Origin: Mucilaginibacter agri
GTDB taxonomy: Bacteria > Bacteroidota > Bacteroidia > Sphingobacteriales > Sphingobacteriaceae
Assembly: GCF_009928685.1 (NCBI RefSeq)
Contig: NZ_WWEO01000042.1
Span: 310,001-374,000, forward strand
Length of the DNA stretch: 64,000 nt
Direction of reading: 5' to 3'
In this document: positions 26,310 to 35,462 of the stretch, piece after piece
Layout: each line of letters opens with the position of its first letter
Position numbering within the stretch: position 1 is the stretch's first letter
Notes under the pieces: generated by a model
Databases searched by the model: none
Told to the model about the DNA's origin: nothing
The model's input: the letters and a program-made list of their open reading frames with translations, nothing else
Made by a program: the position numbers and the translations under genes

Positions 26310-27317
26310 ATGAAAGTATTATACGCCATACAAGGAACCGGAAATGGACATCTAAGCCGCTCGATGGATATTGTGCCACTGCTTAAAAACATGGCAGAAG
26401 TAGATGTATTGGTTAGCGGCATACAAGGCGACCTTTCGTTGCCATTTCCCGTGAAATATAAATGTCATGGCATGGGTTTTATCTTCGGCAAAAAGGGTGG
26501 GGTAGATCTTTGGAAAACTTTCTATAAGTCGAGTTTTCGTAAGTTTTTAAAAGAGGTTAACAGTCTGCCGGTTCACGATTATGATCTCATTATTACAGAT
26601 TTTGAACCGGTATCTGCATGGGCCTGTTACCTGCACGATAAGCCTTGCATCGGGCTTAGTCACCAGGCGGCTGTACTGGCCCGTCAAGCGCCCAAAACAG
26701 AATCTTCCGATATGGTGGGCCGGTTAATTTTAAAACAGTACGCGCCCGTTACCGAGCAGTATGGTTTTCACTTTAAATCTTTTAACGATAATATCTATAC
26801 ACCCGTTATTCGTCAGCAGGTTCGTAATATCGAGGTGATTAACGACGGTCACTATACCGTTTACCTGCCTGCTTATGACGATGCCCGGTTAATTAAGGAG
26901 TTGTCTAATTATAAAGATGTAAAGTGGGAAGTATTCTCCAAGCATAACAAAAAGTCACTGAAGCACCGTAACATCACCATACAGCCCATTAATAACGAAA
27001 AGTTTATTAATAGCATGGCTTCGTCTAAAGGTGTGCTGTGTGGTGCGGGTTTCGAAACCCCGGCTGAGGCCCTGTTTATGAAAAAGAAGCTGTTGGTAAT
27101 ACCCATGAAAAACCAATACGAACAACAGCTAAACGCGGCCGCGCTAAAATCAATGGGCGTACCGGTTATTAAAAGTCTAAAATCCAAACACGAGGAAATC
27201 ATTACCAACTGGCTTAACGACGATACAATAGTAGAAGTAAATTACCCCAACGAAACCCAGGAAATTCTCGATCGTATATTTAAACAGCATGTTATCGAAT
27301 TGATGCCACAGCTGTAA
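26310..27317 (+). CDS. Glycosyltransferase-like protein (MJ1255 family, GT-B fold)
   Basis: A 335-residue protein beginning VLYAIQGTGNGHLSRSMDIV, the hallmark of the MJ1255/VC2487 family, and containing the C-terminal donor site CGAGFETPAEALFMKKKLLVIPM typical of UDP-sugar GT-B enzymes. Predicted cytoplasmic or peripherally membrane-bound. Acceptor and sugar are unknown. It stands alone with a terminator about 100 bases downstream. Confidence 0.85.
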   Translation: MKVLYAIQGTGNGHLSRSMDIVPLLKNMAEVDVLVSGIQGDLSLPFPVKYKCHGMGFIFGKKGGVDLWKTFYKSSFRKFLKEVNSLPVHDYDLIITDFEPVSAWACYLHDKPCIGLSHQAAVLARQAPKTESSDMVGRLILKQYAPVTEQYGFHFKSFNDNIYTPVIRQQVRNIEVINDGHYTVYLPAYDDARLIKELSNYKDVKWEVFSKHNKKSLKHRNITIQPINNEKFINSMASSKGVLCGAGFETPAEALFMKKKLLVIPMKNQYEQQLNAAALKSMGVPVIKSLKSKHEEIITNWLNDDTIVEVNYPNETQEILDRIFKQHVIELMPQL

Positions 27318-27419
27318 AATTACCTAAGATTTAATATTGACCTTACATTAACAAAACAAGCCTGCAGCATATTTGCATCAAGTTTTTTTACATGCAAGGG
27401 TAAATAGTTTAGTTAATAT

Positions 27420-27450
27420 AAATAAGGAGTAGGCGAGCTACTCCTTATTT
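27420..27450 (+). terminator. Terminator after the glycosyltransferase gene
   Basis: Perfect stem AATAAGGAGTAG/CTACTCCTTATT with a GCGAG loop, followed by TTTATTTAAGG. Placed 104 bases after the stop codon. Confidence 0.8.
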
Positions 27451-27550
27451 ATTTAAGGACGTTTTTACCGTTATTAACCGCAACATATATCTTACGTCAT
27501 TGAGGTATGAAGTAATCCCCGACCGAGTAGCACTAACTTAGATAATACGC

Positions 27551-27907
27551 AATCCGTTTTCCATTAGGAAGGGTAGTGCGAATTATGAATCGTCAGTGGA
27601 TGTTCTTTTTCTTTTCTCTCAAAAGAAAAAGAACCAAAAAGAAAAGTCGCAGCCGGGCTCTGTTGCTATGAACCTGCGGTGGTTGGGCAATACTTGTGGT
27701 TGCCGCAACATTGCCAATGCTGCCTTAGGGCGGTTATGTCAATGTATTGATGGGTTCGGCATGAAATTTTCGTGAGCGGTGGCCCAGACAGAAAAGCGGA
27801 GCCGAGGGTAAGATTGTGCGGTGGAGCTTTTTTCTGTCTTGATTTTTTGGTTACTTTTGGATCAAGCCAAAAGTAACTAAGCCCCCCGCGGCTATGAGCG
27901 GGCTGAC
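27551..27907 (+). repeat. Long mosaic repeat, copy B
   Basis: Same orientation and ends as copy A; the middle module is also the A type (GCAGCCGGGCTCTGTTGC, then GGTTGCCGCAACATTGCC). It occupies most of the 740-base gap between the glycosyltransferase gene and dnaJ. The left flank (27493-27524) has a REP-like piece, CGTCATTGAGGTATGAAG. No ORF of interest lies inside. Confidence 0.85.
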
Positions 27908-27973
27908 ATTAATCAATGATATTGGCGCGCTTAAAATCATCAGAAACCCTCTCCTTAGAGAGCGTTGTGAGGC

Positions 27974-28006
27974 AAAAAAGCCCGAAGTATTTAAACTTCG
28001 GGCTTT
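27974..28006 (-). terminator. Terminator of the grpE-dnaJ transcript
   Basis: Perfect 12-bp stem AAAGCCCGAAGT/ACTTCGGGCTTT with a 6-base loop and T run on the minus strand, 52 bases after the dnaJ stop. The plus-strand T run is weaker. Confidence 0.9.
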
Positions 28007-28057
28007 CTATATTACTAACAGGTCTTAATTCCTGATTCTTGTCTCTTGATTGTAAAA

Positions 28058-29221
28058 CTATTCAAAGTATTCCTTCATCCGTTCGAAAAAGCTTTTTTCG
28101 TTTTTACCCGGATTAGGTTTGAAGTTTGGTGAGCCTTGTAGTTTTTCTAAGGTTTCGCGTTCTTCGCGGCTTAGGGCTTTAGGGGTCCAAATATTGATAT
28201 GAACTAACTGATCGCCGCGGTGGTAAGAGTTTACCTCTGGCACACCTTTGCCTTTTAATCTTAATATTTTACCACCCTGGGTACCCGGATCAATTTTGAT
28301 CTTGGCTTTACCATCAATGGTAGGTACTTCAACGCTCGACCCTAATGCGGCATCAACAAAGTTAATGTGCAGGTCGTAAATAATGTTGTTACCATCGCGT
28401 TTCAACGTTTCGTGCGGGATTTCTTCAATCAGGATGATCAGATCGCCCGGCACGCCACCGCGAGGGGCTGCATTACCTTTGCCGCTCATGCTTAACTGCA
28501 TACCTTCGCTTACCCCGGCCGGAATGTTAATGCTAATGGTTTCTTCGCCGCGTACAACGCCGTCGCCATGGCAAACGTTACATTTAGAAGTGATCACGTT
28601 ACCTTCACCATTACAAGTAGGGCAGGTGCTGGTAGTTTGCATCTGACCTAAAATGGTGTTAGTTACCCTGCGCACCGCGCCCGAACCACCACAGGTAGAA
28701 CAGGTTTGGAAAGCAGATTTATCTTTAGCACCGGTGCCATCGCAGGTTTTACAACTAACTTGCTTGTTAACTTTGATTTTCTTTTCGGCACCGTTGGCAA
28801 TTTCTTCAAGGGTTAGCTTTACTTTAATGCGCAGGTTGCTACCGCGTGCTACACGACGGCCACCACCGCCCTGGCGACCACCGCCACCACCGAAGAAACC
28901 TTCGAACGGGCTGCCACCGCCAAAAATATCACCAAACTGACTGAATATGTCGTTCATATCCATGCCGCCACCACCGTAGCCACCGCCGGCAGAACCTGCA
29001 TTAGCTGCATGGCCAAACTGGTCGTAACGCTGGCGTTTTTCCGGGTTGCTTAATACCTCGTAAGCTTCGGCAGCCTCTTTAAAGTTGTCTTCCGCCTGCT
29101 TATCGCCCGGGTTTTTATCCGGGTGGTATTTAATGGCCATTTTGCGGTAGGCCTTTTTAACCTCATCCGCACTGGCGCCTTTAGCTACACCCAGTATATC
29201 GTAATAATCTCTTTTTGCCAT
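28058..29221 (-). CDS. dnaJ: Molecular chaperone DnaJ
   Basis: Hsp40 co-chaperone that stimulates DnaK. All canonical parts are present in 387 residues: J-domain 1-70 with HPD at 33-35, a Gly/Phe-rich linker to about 130, four CxxCxGxG zinc repeats (first CKTCDGTG, last CNVCHGDG), and the substrate-binding C-terminal domain. It lies 100 bases after grpE on the same strand; dnaK is not in the window. Confidence 0.98.
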   Translation of the reverse strand: MAKRDYYDILGVAKGASADEVKKAYRKMAIKYHPDKNPGDKQAEDNFKEAAEAYEVLSNPEKRQRYDQFGHAANAGSAGGGYGGGGMDMNDIFSQFGDIFGGGSPFEGFFGGGGGRQGGGGRRVARGSNLRIKVKLTLEEIANGAEKKIKVNKQVSCKTCDGTGAKDKSAFQTCSTCGGSGAVRRVTNTILGQMQTTSTCPTCNGEGNVITSKCNVCHGDGVVRGEETISINIPAGVSEGMQLSMSGKGNAAPRGGVPGDLIILIEEIPHETLKRDGNNIIYDLHINFVDAALGSSVEVPTIDGKAKIKIDPGTQGGKILRLKGKGVPEVNSYHRGDQLVHINIWTPKALSREERETLEKLQGSPNFKPNPGKNEKSFFERMKEYFE

Positions 29222-29321
29222 AATATTTTGAGCTATTAGGTTACTGAGTTATTTAGTTACTACTCTTAGGCAATCACTAAAACTCAATACCCCAATAACT
29301 TAATAAACTTAATAACTAAAC

Positions 29322-29948
29322 TTATGCTCCTACAACCACTTTAGCAAAGCGTACAACTTTATCGTTAAGCAGGTAGCCTTTTTCAAGCTCGTCAACTACT
29401 TTGCCTTTCAGATCATCTGTTGGGGCAGGTATGCTGGTGATAGCTTCGTGAATATCGGCATCGAATGGGGTGCCTTTGGTGTCCATTTCTTTCAGGCCTT
29501 TTGAGGTCAGGATGCTTTTTAGTTTGTTTTGTATCAGCGCTACACCTTCTTTAACAGGGATAACATCTGTAGCGGTTTCCATAGCTTTAATAGCGCGTTC
29601 AAAATCATCAAGCACGGGTAGTAAAGCAGCAATAGTGTCTTTACCAGCGGTTTGGCGTTCTTCTGCACGCTCTTTGTTGGTACGGCGACGGAAGTTATCA
29701 AACTCTGCATAAAGACGCAGATATTTGTCGTTAGCGCTTACCAGGTCGGCTTTCAATTTTTCTTCTGGAGATAACTGGGGTGCTTCAGCTGCTGGAGCTT
29801 CCTCAGTTTCGCCTTGCGGATTAACATTCAGTTCGTCCGCAAGCGGGTTTTCGTTTTGTTCGGTGTTTTCTGTAGTCACGTTATTTATATTTTCAGATGC
29901 CTCGGCAGCTTTTTTCTTCCTCAGCATGTTCTTAAAAATCATATTCAA
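29322..29948 (-). CDS. grpE: Nucleotide exchange factor GrpE
   Basis: A 208-residue protein: an acidic, glutamate-rich N-terminus (about 1-60), a long helical region YLRLYAEFDNFRRRTNKERAE, and the C-terminal wing with GTPFDADIHEAI and KGYLLNDKVVRFAKVVV. These are the GrpE signatures. It exchanges ADP on DnaK and is probably co-transcribed with dnaJ. No CIRCE element is visible upstream. Confidence 0.97.
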   Translation of the reverse strand: MNMIFKNMLRKKKAAEASENINNVTTENTEQNENPLADELNVNPQGETEEAPAAEAPQLSPEEKLKADLVSANDKYLRLYAEFDNFRRRTNKERAEERQTAGKDTIAALLPVLDDFERAIKAMETATDVIPVKEGVALIQNKLKSILTSKGLKEMDTKGTPFDADIHEAITSIPAPTDDLKGKVVDELEKGYLLNDKVVRFAKVVVGA

Positions 29949-30145
29949 TCAGTCCAAATCAAGTATCCTGCCACAGCCGTATGTCAGCCAGCTTGGCAGT
30001 ATTTGTTTAAGTAGTACCCACAATGTGGCAGATGGGATGTTGTAGTGGCAGTTTTAGAGTGGCAGTAGCAGTTAGATCATGGTTCATGACCGATAGTTCA
30101 TAGATATCGTTTGGCTATGAACTATTGGCCATAATCTATGAACTA

Positions 30146-30829
30146 TTACGCAATCTGCGCGTCTTCCAAAACCTTGCCGTTTTCGCATTTGATAATGCGC
30201 GACGGGAAAGCCCGAATGATATGATAATCGTGTGTCGCAACCAGCACCGCAGTGCCCGATTGGCTGATCTGTTTCAACAGCATTACAATTTCTTCAGAAG
30301 TATCGGGGTCGAGGTTACCGGTTGGTTCATCGGCCAGTATCAATTCGGGGTCATTGATCAACGCACGGGCAATAACCACGCGTTGCTGCTCGCCGCCGGA
30401 TAACTCGTGCGGCATTTTTTTAACTTTCGAACGTAGGCCTACTTTCTCCAACACGTCCATGGTTTTATCGGCAATCAGTTTTTTGTCGGTCCAGCCGGTT
30501 GCCTTCATTACAAAATGCAGGTTTTGCTCAATGGTGCGGTCGGTCAATAACTGAAAATCCTGAAATACGATGCCCAATTTGCGGCGTAAAAAAGGTACGT
30601 CTTTAGAAGCCAGGCCATTTAACTGGTAACCGCCCGCATGGCCGCTACCCGATGATATATTAATATCGCCGTAAATTACCTTAAGCAAGCTACTTTTACC
30701 CGAACCCGTTTGCCCAATAAGCCAAACAAAGTCGCCTTTATCAATGTGTAGGTCGACATTTGACAGCACTAAGTGCTTTTGCTGAAAAATATCAACGTTT
30801 TGAAGCTTTATAATGGAGTTTCCAATCAT
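30146..30829 (-). CDS. ftsE: Cell-division ATP-binding protein FtsE
   Basis: ATPase of the FtsEX complex that controls septal wall hydrolysis. Walker A GQTGSGKS (about 39-46), signature LSGGEQQR and Walker B LILADEPTGN are intact in 227 residues. The short YxGxIxxxSG region and FLRRKLGIVFQDFQLL are typical of FtsE rather than LolD. ftsX is not adjacent. It follows a 67-residue conserved protein by 5 bases on the same strand. Confidence 0.9.
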   Translation of the reverse strand: MIGNSIIKLQNVDIFQQKHLVLSNVDLHIDKGDFVWLIGQTGSGKSSLLKVIYGDINISSGSGHAGGYQLNGLASKDVPFLRRKLGIVFQDFQLLTDRTIEQNLHFVMKATGWTDKKLIADKTMDVLEKVGLRSKVKKMPHELSGGEQQRVVIARALINDPELILADEPTGNLDPDTSEEIVMLLKQISQSGTAVLVATHDYHIIRAFPSRIIKCENGKVLEDAQIA

Positions 30830-30834
30830 CTTAA

Positions 30835-31038
30835 TTAGAGTTCGAGTTTTAAAATCTGACCAAAAGGCAATTCTTTCACCAGGTTCATAATGTAGTCGGC
30901 TTTGTCGGCCAAGCCAACCTTGTCCAGCGATTTTTCGGGCCTGTCAACCCTGAAATAAGCCAGCAGCGTAAACTTTTCGTCGCGCAGCTGTACATAGTCG
31001 GGTATTTTGGCAACGCCTTTTACTTTTATAATGTACAT
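30835..31038 (-). CDS. Small conserved hypothetical protein upstream of ftsE
   Basis: A 67-residue soluble protein, MYIIKVKGVAKIPDYVQLRD at the start, with predicted mixed beta/alpha structure and no catalytic motif I recognise. The 5-base gap to ftsE implies co-translation. Far too short to be a fructose-6-phosphate aldolase. Function unknown. Confidence 0.7.
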   Translation of the reverse strand: MYIIKVKGVAKIPDYVQLRDEKFTLLAYFRVDRPEKSLDKVGLADKADYIMNLVKELPFGQILKLEL

Positions 31039-31182
31039 CCTTAGTTCATAGTTTGTGGTTCATGGATCATAGTAAAAAAATGTAATCTTTAACTATTGCT
31101 GGCCACTTATCAAAGGTATCGTTATTTTAAAGATTTGACAAGTAAAGCCGGCCATGAACTACGAACTATCGACTATGAACTT

Positions 31183-32205
31183 TTAAAGATTTGACAAGAA
31201 TTGCATTGTATCAATCCCATCGGCGTAATCCCATAACTGTGGGTGCTGGCTCTGTCCAAATGGCACTACCTGGTTGCCGGTTTCCAGTTGCATTTGACTT
31301 ACTACAACCTGGATATCTTCGCTGCGATTTTTTAAGGTATCAACTGCCGAATCCAGCGTGTCATAATATTGATAAAACACTACAGCCAGGGGCGAGGCTA
31401 ACCGCTCGTCTTCTTTAATCAGCAGAAATCCATTGTCGAGGTGCTTATCACGGTTTACCAAGTAAATGGCCTTGTTGTAATCGTAATTGTTATGATATTT
31501 ATGGTGATCGCCGATAGGATAGTACTCTTCTATGGCTTCAAAAAATGGAATGAAATCGTATTCTAGCGGCACCATCAGGCTCGACACGTTGCGGCAACCT
31601 AAGCCGAAATAATCGAAAATGTCGTAACCCAGCTTATTAAGTTCTTCTTTGCTTTCATAACCGCTGATTACAGCCACACTGTTACGGTTTTTGCGAATAA
31701 TGTTAGGCACTTTGCCAAAATAATAATCGAAGTAACGCGAAGTGTTATTACTGCCGGTAGCAATTACGGCGTCGAAGTTTTCTAAGCGCTCGGTAAACAC
31801 GATCTGTTCGGCTAATGCTGGCTCAATATCAATCAACATTTGCATTACGTGGCGTATCAAACGCGAGTCTTGCGACGATAGTTTGATCAATGCAATATTA
31901 CCGGTTGCCAACACACAGATAATATCATGAAAACCCACCATAGGGATGTTGCCGGCCAATATTAACCCAATTTTTTTTGGGCTGTGTGGCAGGTGATTAT
32001 ATTTGTTTAGCCAGGTAGTAAGATCGTCTTCATTCAGCATTTTCCCTGCTGCTTTAACAGCCTGCATTACACTGACCTGCGTGAACCAGGCGTTGTGATA
32101 ATGTTCGTTGTTGATAACGGCTGAAAGTGTTTCATCTGGCAATGACAAACGCTGCCCAAGGGTAGTAAATACTTTTATTATGTAATTTTTGTCTGTTAGC
32201 ATCAT
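31183..32205 (-). CDS. Acyl-CoA reductase (LuxC-like)
   Basis: A 340-residue member of the LuxC/aldehyde dehydrogenase superfamily. The nucleotide-binding part is LILAGNIPMVGFHDIICVLATGN; a catalytic Cys is in FGLGCRNVSS (about residue 203). Known relatives reduce long-chain acyl-CoA to aldehyde; in Bacteroidota the physiological product is not established. It is divergent from the ferredoxin gene, which could supply electrons only indirectly. Confidence 0.82.
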   Translation of the reverse strand: MMLTDKNYIIKVFTTLGQRLSLPDETLSAVINNEHYHNAWFTQVSVMQAVKAAGKMLNEDDLTTWLNKYNHLPHSPKKIGLILAGNIPMVGFHDIICVLATGNIALIKLSSQDSRLIRHVMQMLIDIEPALAEQIVFTERLENFDAVIATGSNNTSRYFDYYFGKVPNIIRKNRNSVAVISGYESKEELNKLGYDIFDYFGLGCRNVSSLMVPLEYDFIPFFEAIEEYYPIGDHHKYHNNYDYNKAIYLVNRDKHLDNGFLLIKEDERLASPLAVVFYQYYDTLDSAVDTLKNRSEDIQVVVSQMQLETGNQVVPFGQSQHPQLWDYADGIDTMQFLSNL

Positions 32206-32245
32206 ATAGGGTAAGGTTTTTTAAACCCCCGAAAGTCTTTTTTGT

Positions 32246-32253
32246 TATATTTG
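32246..32253 (+). promoter_or_regulatory. Candidate -7 box of the ferredoxin gene
   Basis: TATATTTG followed by C matches TAnnTTTG, 52 bases upstream of the ferredoxin ATG. A clear -33 TTG is missing. Confidence 0.45.
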
Positions 32254-32305
32254 CAGGGTATACCGCAATACAAAGGTAACTCAGATATATAAGACTTTAA
32301 TAATT

Positions 32306-32659
32306 ATGGCGATCAAAATCACCGACGAATGTATAAACTGCGGGGCATGTGAACCGGAATGCCCGAATAACGCTATTTATGACGCTGGCGCTGCGTGGCG
32401 CTTTTCGGATGGTACAGGTTTGCGCGGGGTTATTGATTTTGGCGATGGCAACACGCTAAATGCCGAAGAAACCCAGGCAGCTCTGTCTGACGATATATAT
32501 TACATTGTACCCGATAAATGCACCGAGTGTGTAGGTTTCCACGACGAGCCACAGTGCGCAGCCGTTTGCCCGGTTGATTGTTGTGTTGACGACGAAGATA
32601 TCCGCGAAAGCGAAGAGGAATTATTAGCTAAAAAAGACTGGCTTCATATGAATGAATAG
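32306..32659 (+). CDS. 4Fe-4S dicluster ferredoxin
   Basis: A 117-residue electron carrier. First cluster motif is CINCGACEPECP (residues 11-22), second is CTECVGFHDEPQCAAVCP with the long spacing of Alvin-type (2[4Fe-4S]) ferredoxins, then an acidic C-terminus. A 35-residue insertion between the motifs is common in Bacteroidota. It may feed the sulfite reductase, but no direct evidence links them. A strong terminator follows 20 bases after the stop. Confidence 0.93.
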   Translation: MAIKITDECINCGACEPECPNNAIYDAGAAWRFSDGTGLRGVIDFGDGNTLNAEETQAALSDDIYYIVPDKCTECVGFHDEPQCAAVCPVDCCVDDEDIRESEEELLAKKDWLHMNE

Positions 32660-32679
32660 GCTTTCGCTTATTTAGCTTA

Positions 32680-32718
32680 AAAAGGGTTCCGGAGTTTTCG
32701 GAACCCTTTTTTGTTTTT
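32680..32718 (+). terminator. Terminator of the ferredoxin gene
   Basis: Perfect 12-bp stem AAAAGGGTTCCG/CGGAACCCTTTT, 7-base loop, followed by TTGTTTTT. Confidence 0.9.
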
Positions 32719-32780
32719 AATCACGCCTTTTTGAGGAATTAAGTCGTTGACCTGTTAATACTAACTTACATAAAGTAGCA

Positions 32781-32950
32781 ATCCGTTTTTCATTAGTGAG
32801 GGCGGTGTGATTTATGATCGTCAGTGGATGTCACTTTTTCTTTCCGCAAGAAAAAGTAATCAAAAAGAACTCGTGGTTGCTTTATTTTCGGTTAAAGGCG
32901 GTGCTTAGGTAGGGAAAGTGTTATCCGAAAATCAAGAGGCCACATTGATT
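32781..32950 (+). repeat. Long mosaic repeat, copy C (right part missing)
   Basis: The left end (AATCCGTTTTTCATTAG, CGTCAGTGGATGTCAC and the TTTTTCTT/AAGAAAAA hairpin) matches the other copies. The middle is the D-type module (CTCGTGGTTGCTTTATTTTC, then CCGAAAATCAAGAGGCCACA). The conserved right hairpin and ATGAGCGG end are absent, so this is a truncated copy. The right border is approximate. Confidence 0.75.
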
Positions 32951-33069
32951 AGGTTACGAAGGGTTCGTCTGCTTAAATTGACAATTTAAGAAAGTATGAG
33001 GCCATTCTACGGTCTTGATTCTTGTCTCTTGATTCTCGACTCTATTTTTTAATTATCTTCGCCTTTACT

Positions 33070-33828
33070 ATGGAATACGGTATCAGTAATCTGGCAATTG
33101 TCCCCATGCGTAAAGAAGCGCGGGAGCAGAGTGAAATGGTTTCGCAATTGCTGTTTGGTGAGGTGTACGAGATAATGGAGCGCACCGAGAAATGGGCGCG
33201 TATTATAGCCGCGCACGATGGCTACGAAGGCTGGATCAGCTTTAATCAGATTACAATCATAGGTGAAGACGAATACCGTAGTTTTAGCGAAGAAAATAAG
33301 CTTACTGGCAGTGCTATTAATACGATTATAAAAGAGTCTGATGGTTCTTCACTTTATGTTCCGTTTGGTAGTTCACTGCCGGGAATAGCGGATAATGTGC
33401 TGACGATAGCTGAGGAACAGTATAAGCTCGAAAATAATAAACCCGACAATAACGATATTATTGCCTTGGCAAAAACCTTTTTAAACACGCCTTACCTTTG
33501 GGGCGGTCGTACCCATTTTGGAATCGATTGCTCAGGATTTGTGCAGGCAGTGTTTCGTCAGCATGGCTTGACTTTAAAACGCGATGCTTATCTACAGGCA
33601 GAGCAAGGCGAAGTGGTAGATTTTTTACCTGAAGCAAAAGCCGGCGACGTTGCTTTTTTTGATAATGACGAAGGCCGTATTGTACACGTAGGCATCATGT
33701 TAAACAGCGAGCAGATTATTCACGCTTCTGGAAAGGTGAAGATTGAACGCATTGACGGACAGGGTATTTACTCGGAAGAATTTAAGCGCTATACGCACAA
33801 ACTGCGCATTATTAAGCGATACTTTTAA
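33070..33828 (+). CDS. NlpC/P60 family peptidoglycan endopeptidase with SH3-like N-terminus
   Basis: A 252-residue protein. Residues about 1-75 resemble a bacterial SH3 domain (REQSEMVSQLLFGEVYEIM, then GWISFNQ). Residues about 130-252 are a C40 peptidase: catalytic Cys in GIDCSGFVQ, His in IVHVGIM and polar residue in IIHASGK. It cleaves dipeptidyl bonds in wall peptides, probably in recycling since no signal peptide is seen. I use the ATG at 33070; a TTG at 33022 adds 16 residues. It overlaps the WD40 gene tail-to-tail by 4 bases. Confidence 0.92.
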   Translation: MEYGISNLAIVPMRKEAREQSEMVSQLLFGEVYEIMERTEKWARIIAAHDGYEGWISFNQITIIGEDEYRSFSEENKLTGSAINTIIKESDGSSLYVPFGSSLPGIADNVLTIAEEQYKLENNKPDNNDIIALAKTFLNTPYLWGGRTHFGIDCSGFVQAVFRQHGLTLKRDAYLQAEQGEVVDFLPEAKAGDVAFFDNDEGRIVHVGIMLNSEQIIHASGKVKIERIDGQGIYSEEFKRYTHKLRIIKRYF

Positions 33829-34727
33829 AATTCGATATCCCAGCCTAATACACGCTTATCGTCGCTCACAGAGATTAATTGATCGCCATCCCAGGCCAGT
33901 TTGTTGATGGATAGGAGGTGATTGGCATAACCTTTTTCGCGACTGATGATCTTGTAGAGTTTAAAATCATCGGCCCCCCAAATCTTAATGCTTTTATCCA
34001 TACTTGCCGAGGCAAAATAAGGCCGCGTAGGGTGGCTTAAAATATGATTAACCGCAAATAAATGCGCCGGTATATTTTTAACCAATTCGAATGAGGCAGC
34101 ATCCCATACTTTGATCTGGGCGTCTCGCGCGCCTGACAGCATATAGCGGCCATCATTAGCATAGGCAGTAGTAAACACAGCCATCGTATGATCGGACAGG
34201 GTTGTTACAGGCGAATAATCTTCGGTATTGTAAACCCTTACGTGATTATCCCGACATCCTAAAGCCATTTGCTGCTGATTGGGCGATATAGCTATAGAAC
34301 GTACGGTATCTGCCGATACACGGATAATGTGCAGCAATGTTAGGTCCTGTAAATTCCATACCGAAACAGAACCATCTTCTGAAGCAACCAACAGCTCCTG
34401 CTTGTTGGGGATGGATTTAATATCGAAGATTGGCTTTAGATGTTGTTTAAGAGTAGTAATGATCTTTTGCTGAATAAAGTCGAATACCAAAACATCGCCA
34501 TTGCGCAAGCCTGCAAACATTAACGGAAAACCAACAGGGCAATGAATTGCATATACCGAACCAGCGACAGGGAACATCACCTTGATAAATTCCTGCCGTG
34601 TAAGGCTCCATTCTACCAACCCTTTATCGTTTCCGGCCGTAAACAATAAGCCCGGTTTCTGCGACAACTCTGCCGCAAATATCGGGTTCTGGTGGCCCGT
34701 TAATTCAAATGCTTGTTCTGCTTTCAT
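33825..34727 (-). CDS. WD40-repeat protein
   Basis: A 300-residue beta-propeller with about seven WD-like blades, each ending in motifs such as SVWNLQ, VRVYNT, IKVWDA and IKIWGA. It has no signal peptide and no enzymatic domain, so it is probably a cytoplasmic scaffold. Its ATG lies 2 bases from the border of a short inverted-repeat element which also forms the end of hisI, and it is probably the last gene read from the his operon. Partners unknown. Confidence 0.85.
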   Translation of the reverse strand: MKAEQAFELTGHQNPIFAAELSQKPGLLFTAGNDKGLVEWSLTRQEFIKVMFPVAGSVYAIHCPVGFPLMFAGLRNGDVLVFDFIQQKIITTLKQHLKPIFDIKSIPNKQELLVASEDGSVSVWNLQDLTLLHIIRVSADTVRSIAISPNQQQMALGCRDNHVRVYNTEDYSPVTTLSDHTMAVFTTAYANDGRYMLSGARDAQIKVWDAASFELVKNIPAHLFAVNHILSHPTRPYFASASMDKSIKIWGADDFKLYKIISREKGYANHLLSINKLAWDGDQLISVSDDKRVLGWDIEF

Positions 34728-34729
34728 AT

Positions 34730-34817
34730 GCCCCCCGACCCCCTAAAGGGGGAGACCAGGATTAAATTTTTTTGTGTAGAGTTATTATTCAACTCCCCCT
34801 TTAGGGGGCTGGGGGGC
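34730..34817. mobile_element. 88-bp MITE-like element at the hisI/WD40 junction
   Basis: Two 25-base copies of one repeat face each other: GCCCCCC-GA-CCCCCTAAAGGGGGAG at 34730-34754 and its inverse at 34793-34817. They enclose 38 bases. Each 25-mer is itself a palindrome (CCCCCTnnAGGGGG) plus a GGGGGGC outer end. The right copy is read in frame as the last residues of HisI (APQPPKGGVE); the left copy ends 2 bases before the WD40 ATG. Confidence 0.75.
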
Positions 34818-35399
34818 ATGTCTGCCTTCCAGATTTTTTGCGATAGTTTCTAGGGATAAGCCTTTTTCGCGAAGTAACACCAATAAGTGAAAAACGAGGT
34901 CCGACGATTCGTTGATCATGTCGGTTTCGGTTTCGGCTAAGGCTGCAATTACAGTTTCAACGGCTTCTTCACCTACTTTTTGGGCTATTTTGTTAAGCCC
35001 CTTTTTGCGTAGCTTGTTTACGTATGATCCTTCCTGCGGCTCTTCGTAACGGTTGCGAATGATGTTTTCCAGCTCCAGTATGAAGTTTTGGTTATAAGCG
35101 GTATCAAAGCAGCTACGGCTACCCGTATGGCATGTAGCGCCTTGAGGGCGAACCATGATCAGAATCGTATCCTTATCGCAATCGATGTGGACGCTTTGCA
35201 CATGCAGAAAATTACCGCTGGTTTCGCCCTTGGTCCACAAACGGTTTTTAGAGCGGGAGAAAAACGTAACTATGTTTTCTTTAATGGTTTTCTGATAGGC
35301 TTCGGCATTCATATACCCCAGCATCAGCACCTCTAAAGTTTGTGCATCCTGTATTACAACCGGAACCAGTCCGTCGGTTTTATCGAAATCTATTTCCAT
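34785..35399 (-). CDS. hisI: Bifunctional phosphoribosyl-AMP cyclohydrolase/phosphoribosyl-ATP pyrophosphatase
   Basis: Steps 2 and 3 of histidine synthesis. Residues 1 to about 110 are the cyclohydrolase (zinc site DCDKDT and CHTGSRSCF), about 115-195 the pyrophosphatase helical bundle (GEEAVETVIAA, SSDLVFHLLVLL). The usual 200-residue length is kept, but the last ten residues (APQPPKGGVE) come from an inserted repeat, so the native C-terminus has been replaced. It is the last his gene in the operon. Confidence 0.96.
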   Translation of the reverse strand: MEIDFDKTDGLVPVVIQDAQTLEVLMLGYMNAEAYQKTIKENIVTFFSRSKNRLWTKGETSGNFLHVQSVHIDCDKDTILIMVRPQGATCHTGSRSCFDTAYNQNFILELENIIRNRYEEPQEGSYVNKLRKKGLNKIAQKVGEEAVETVIAALAETETDMINESSDLVFHLLVLLREKGLSLETIAKNLEGRHAPQPPKGGVE

Positions 35400-35462
35400 T
35401 TTAGTATTATTTAATCGCCCGGGCGACTAATCAGGCAACTTACTCAAGCTGCAAATATCGTA

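Noticed and set aside
30835..31038. Fructose-6-phosphate aldolase for the small gene before ftsE
   Set aside because: A 67-residue protein cannot form an aldolase barrel and no catalytic Lys motif is present.
31039..31182. TAGTTCATAG/CTATGAACTA repeats near ftsE and upstream at 30060-30145
   Set aside because: Several short, degenerate AT-rich motifs in both orientations; they could be a weak repeat but I cannot define borders or function.
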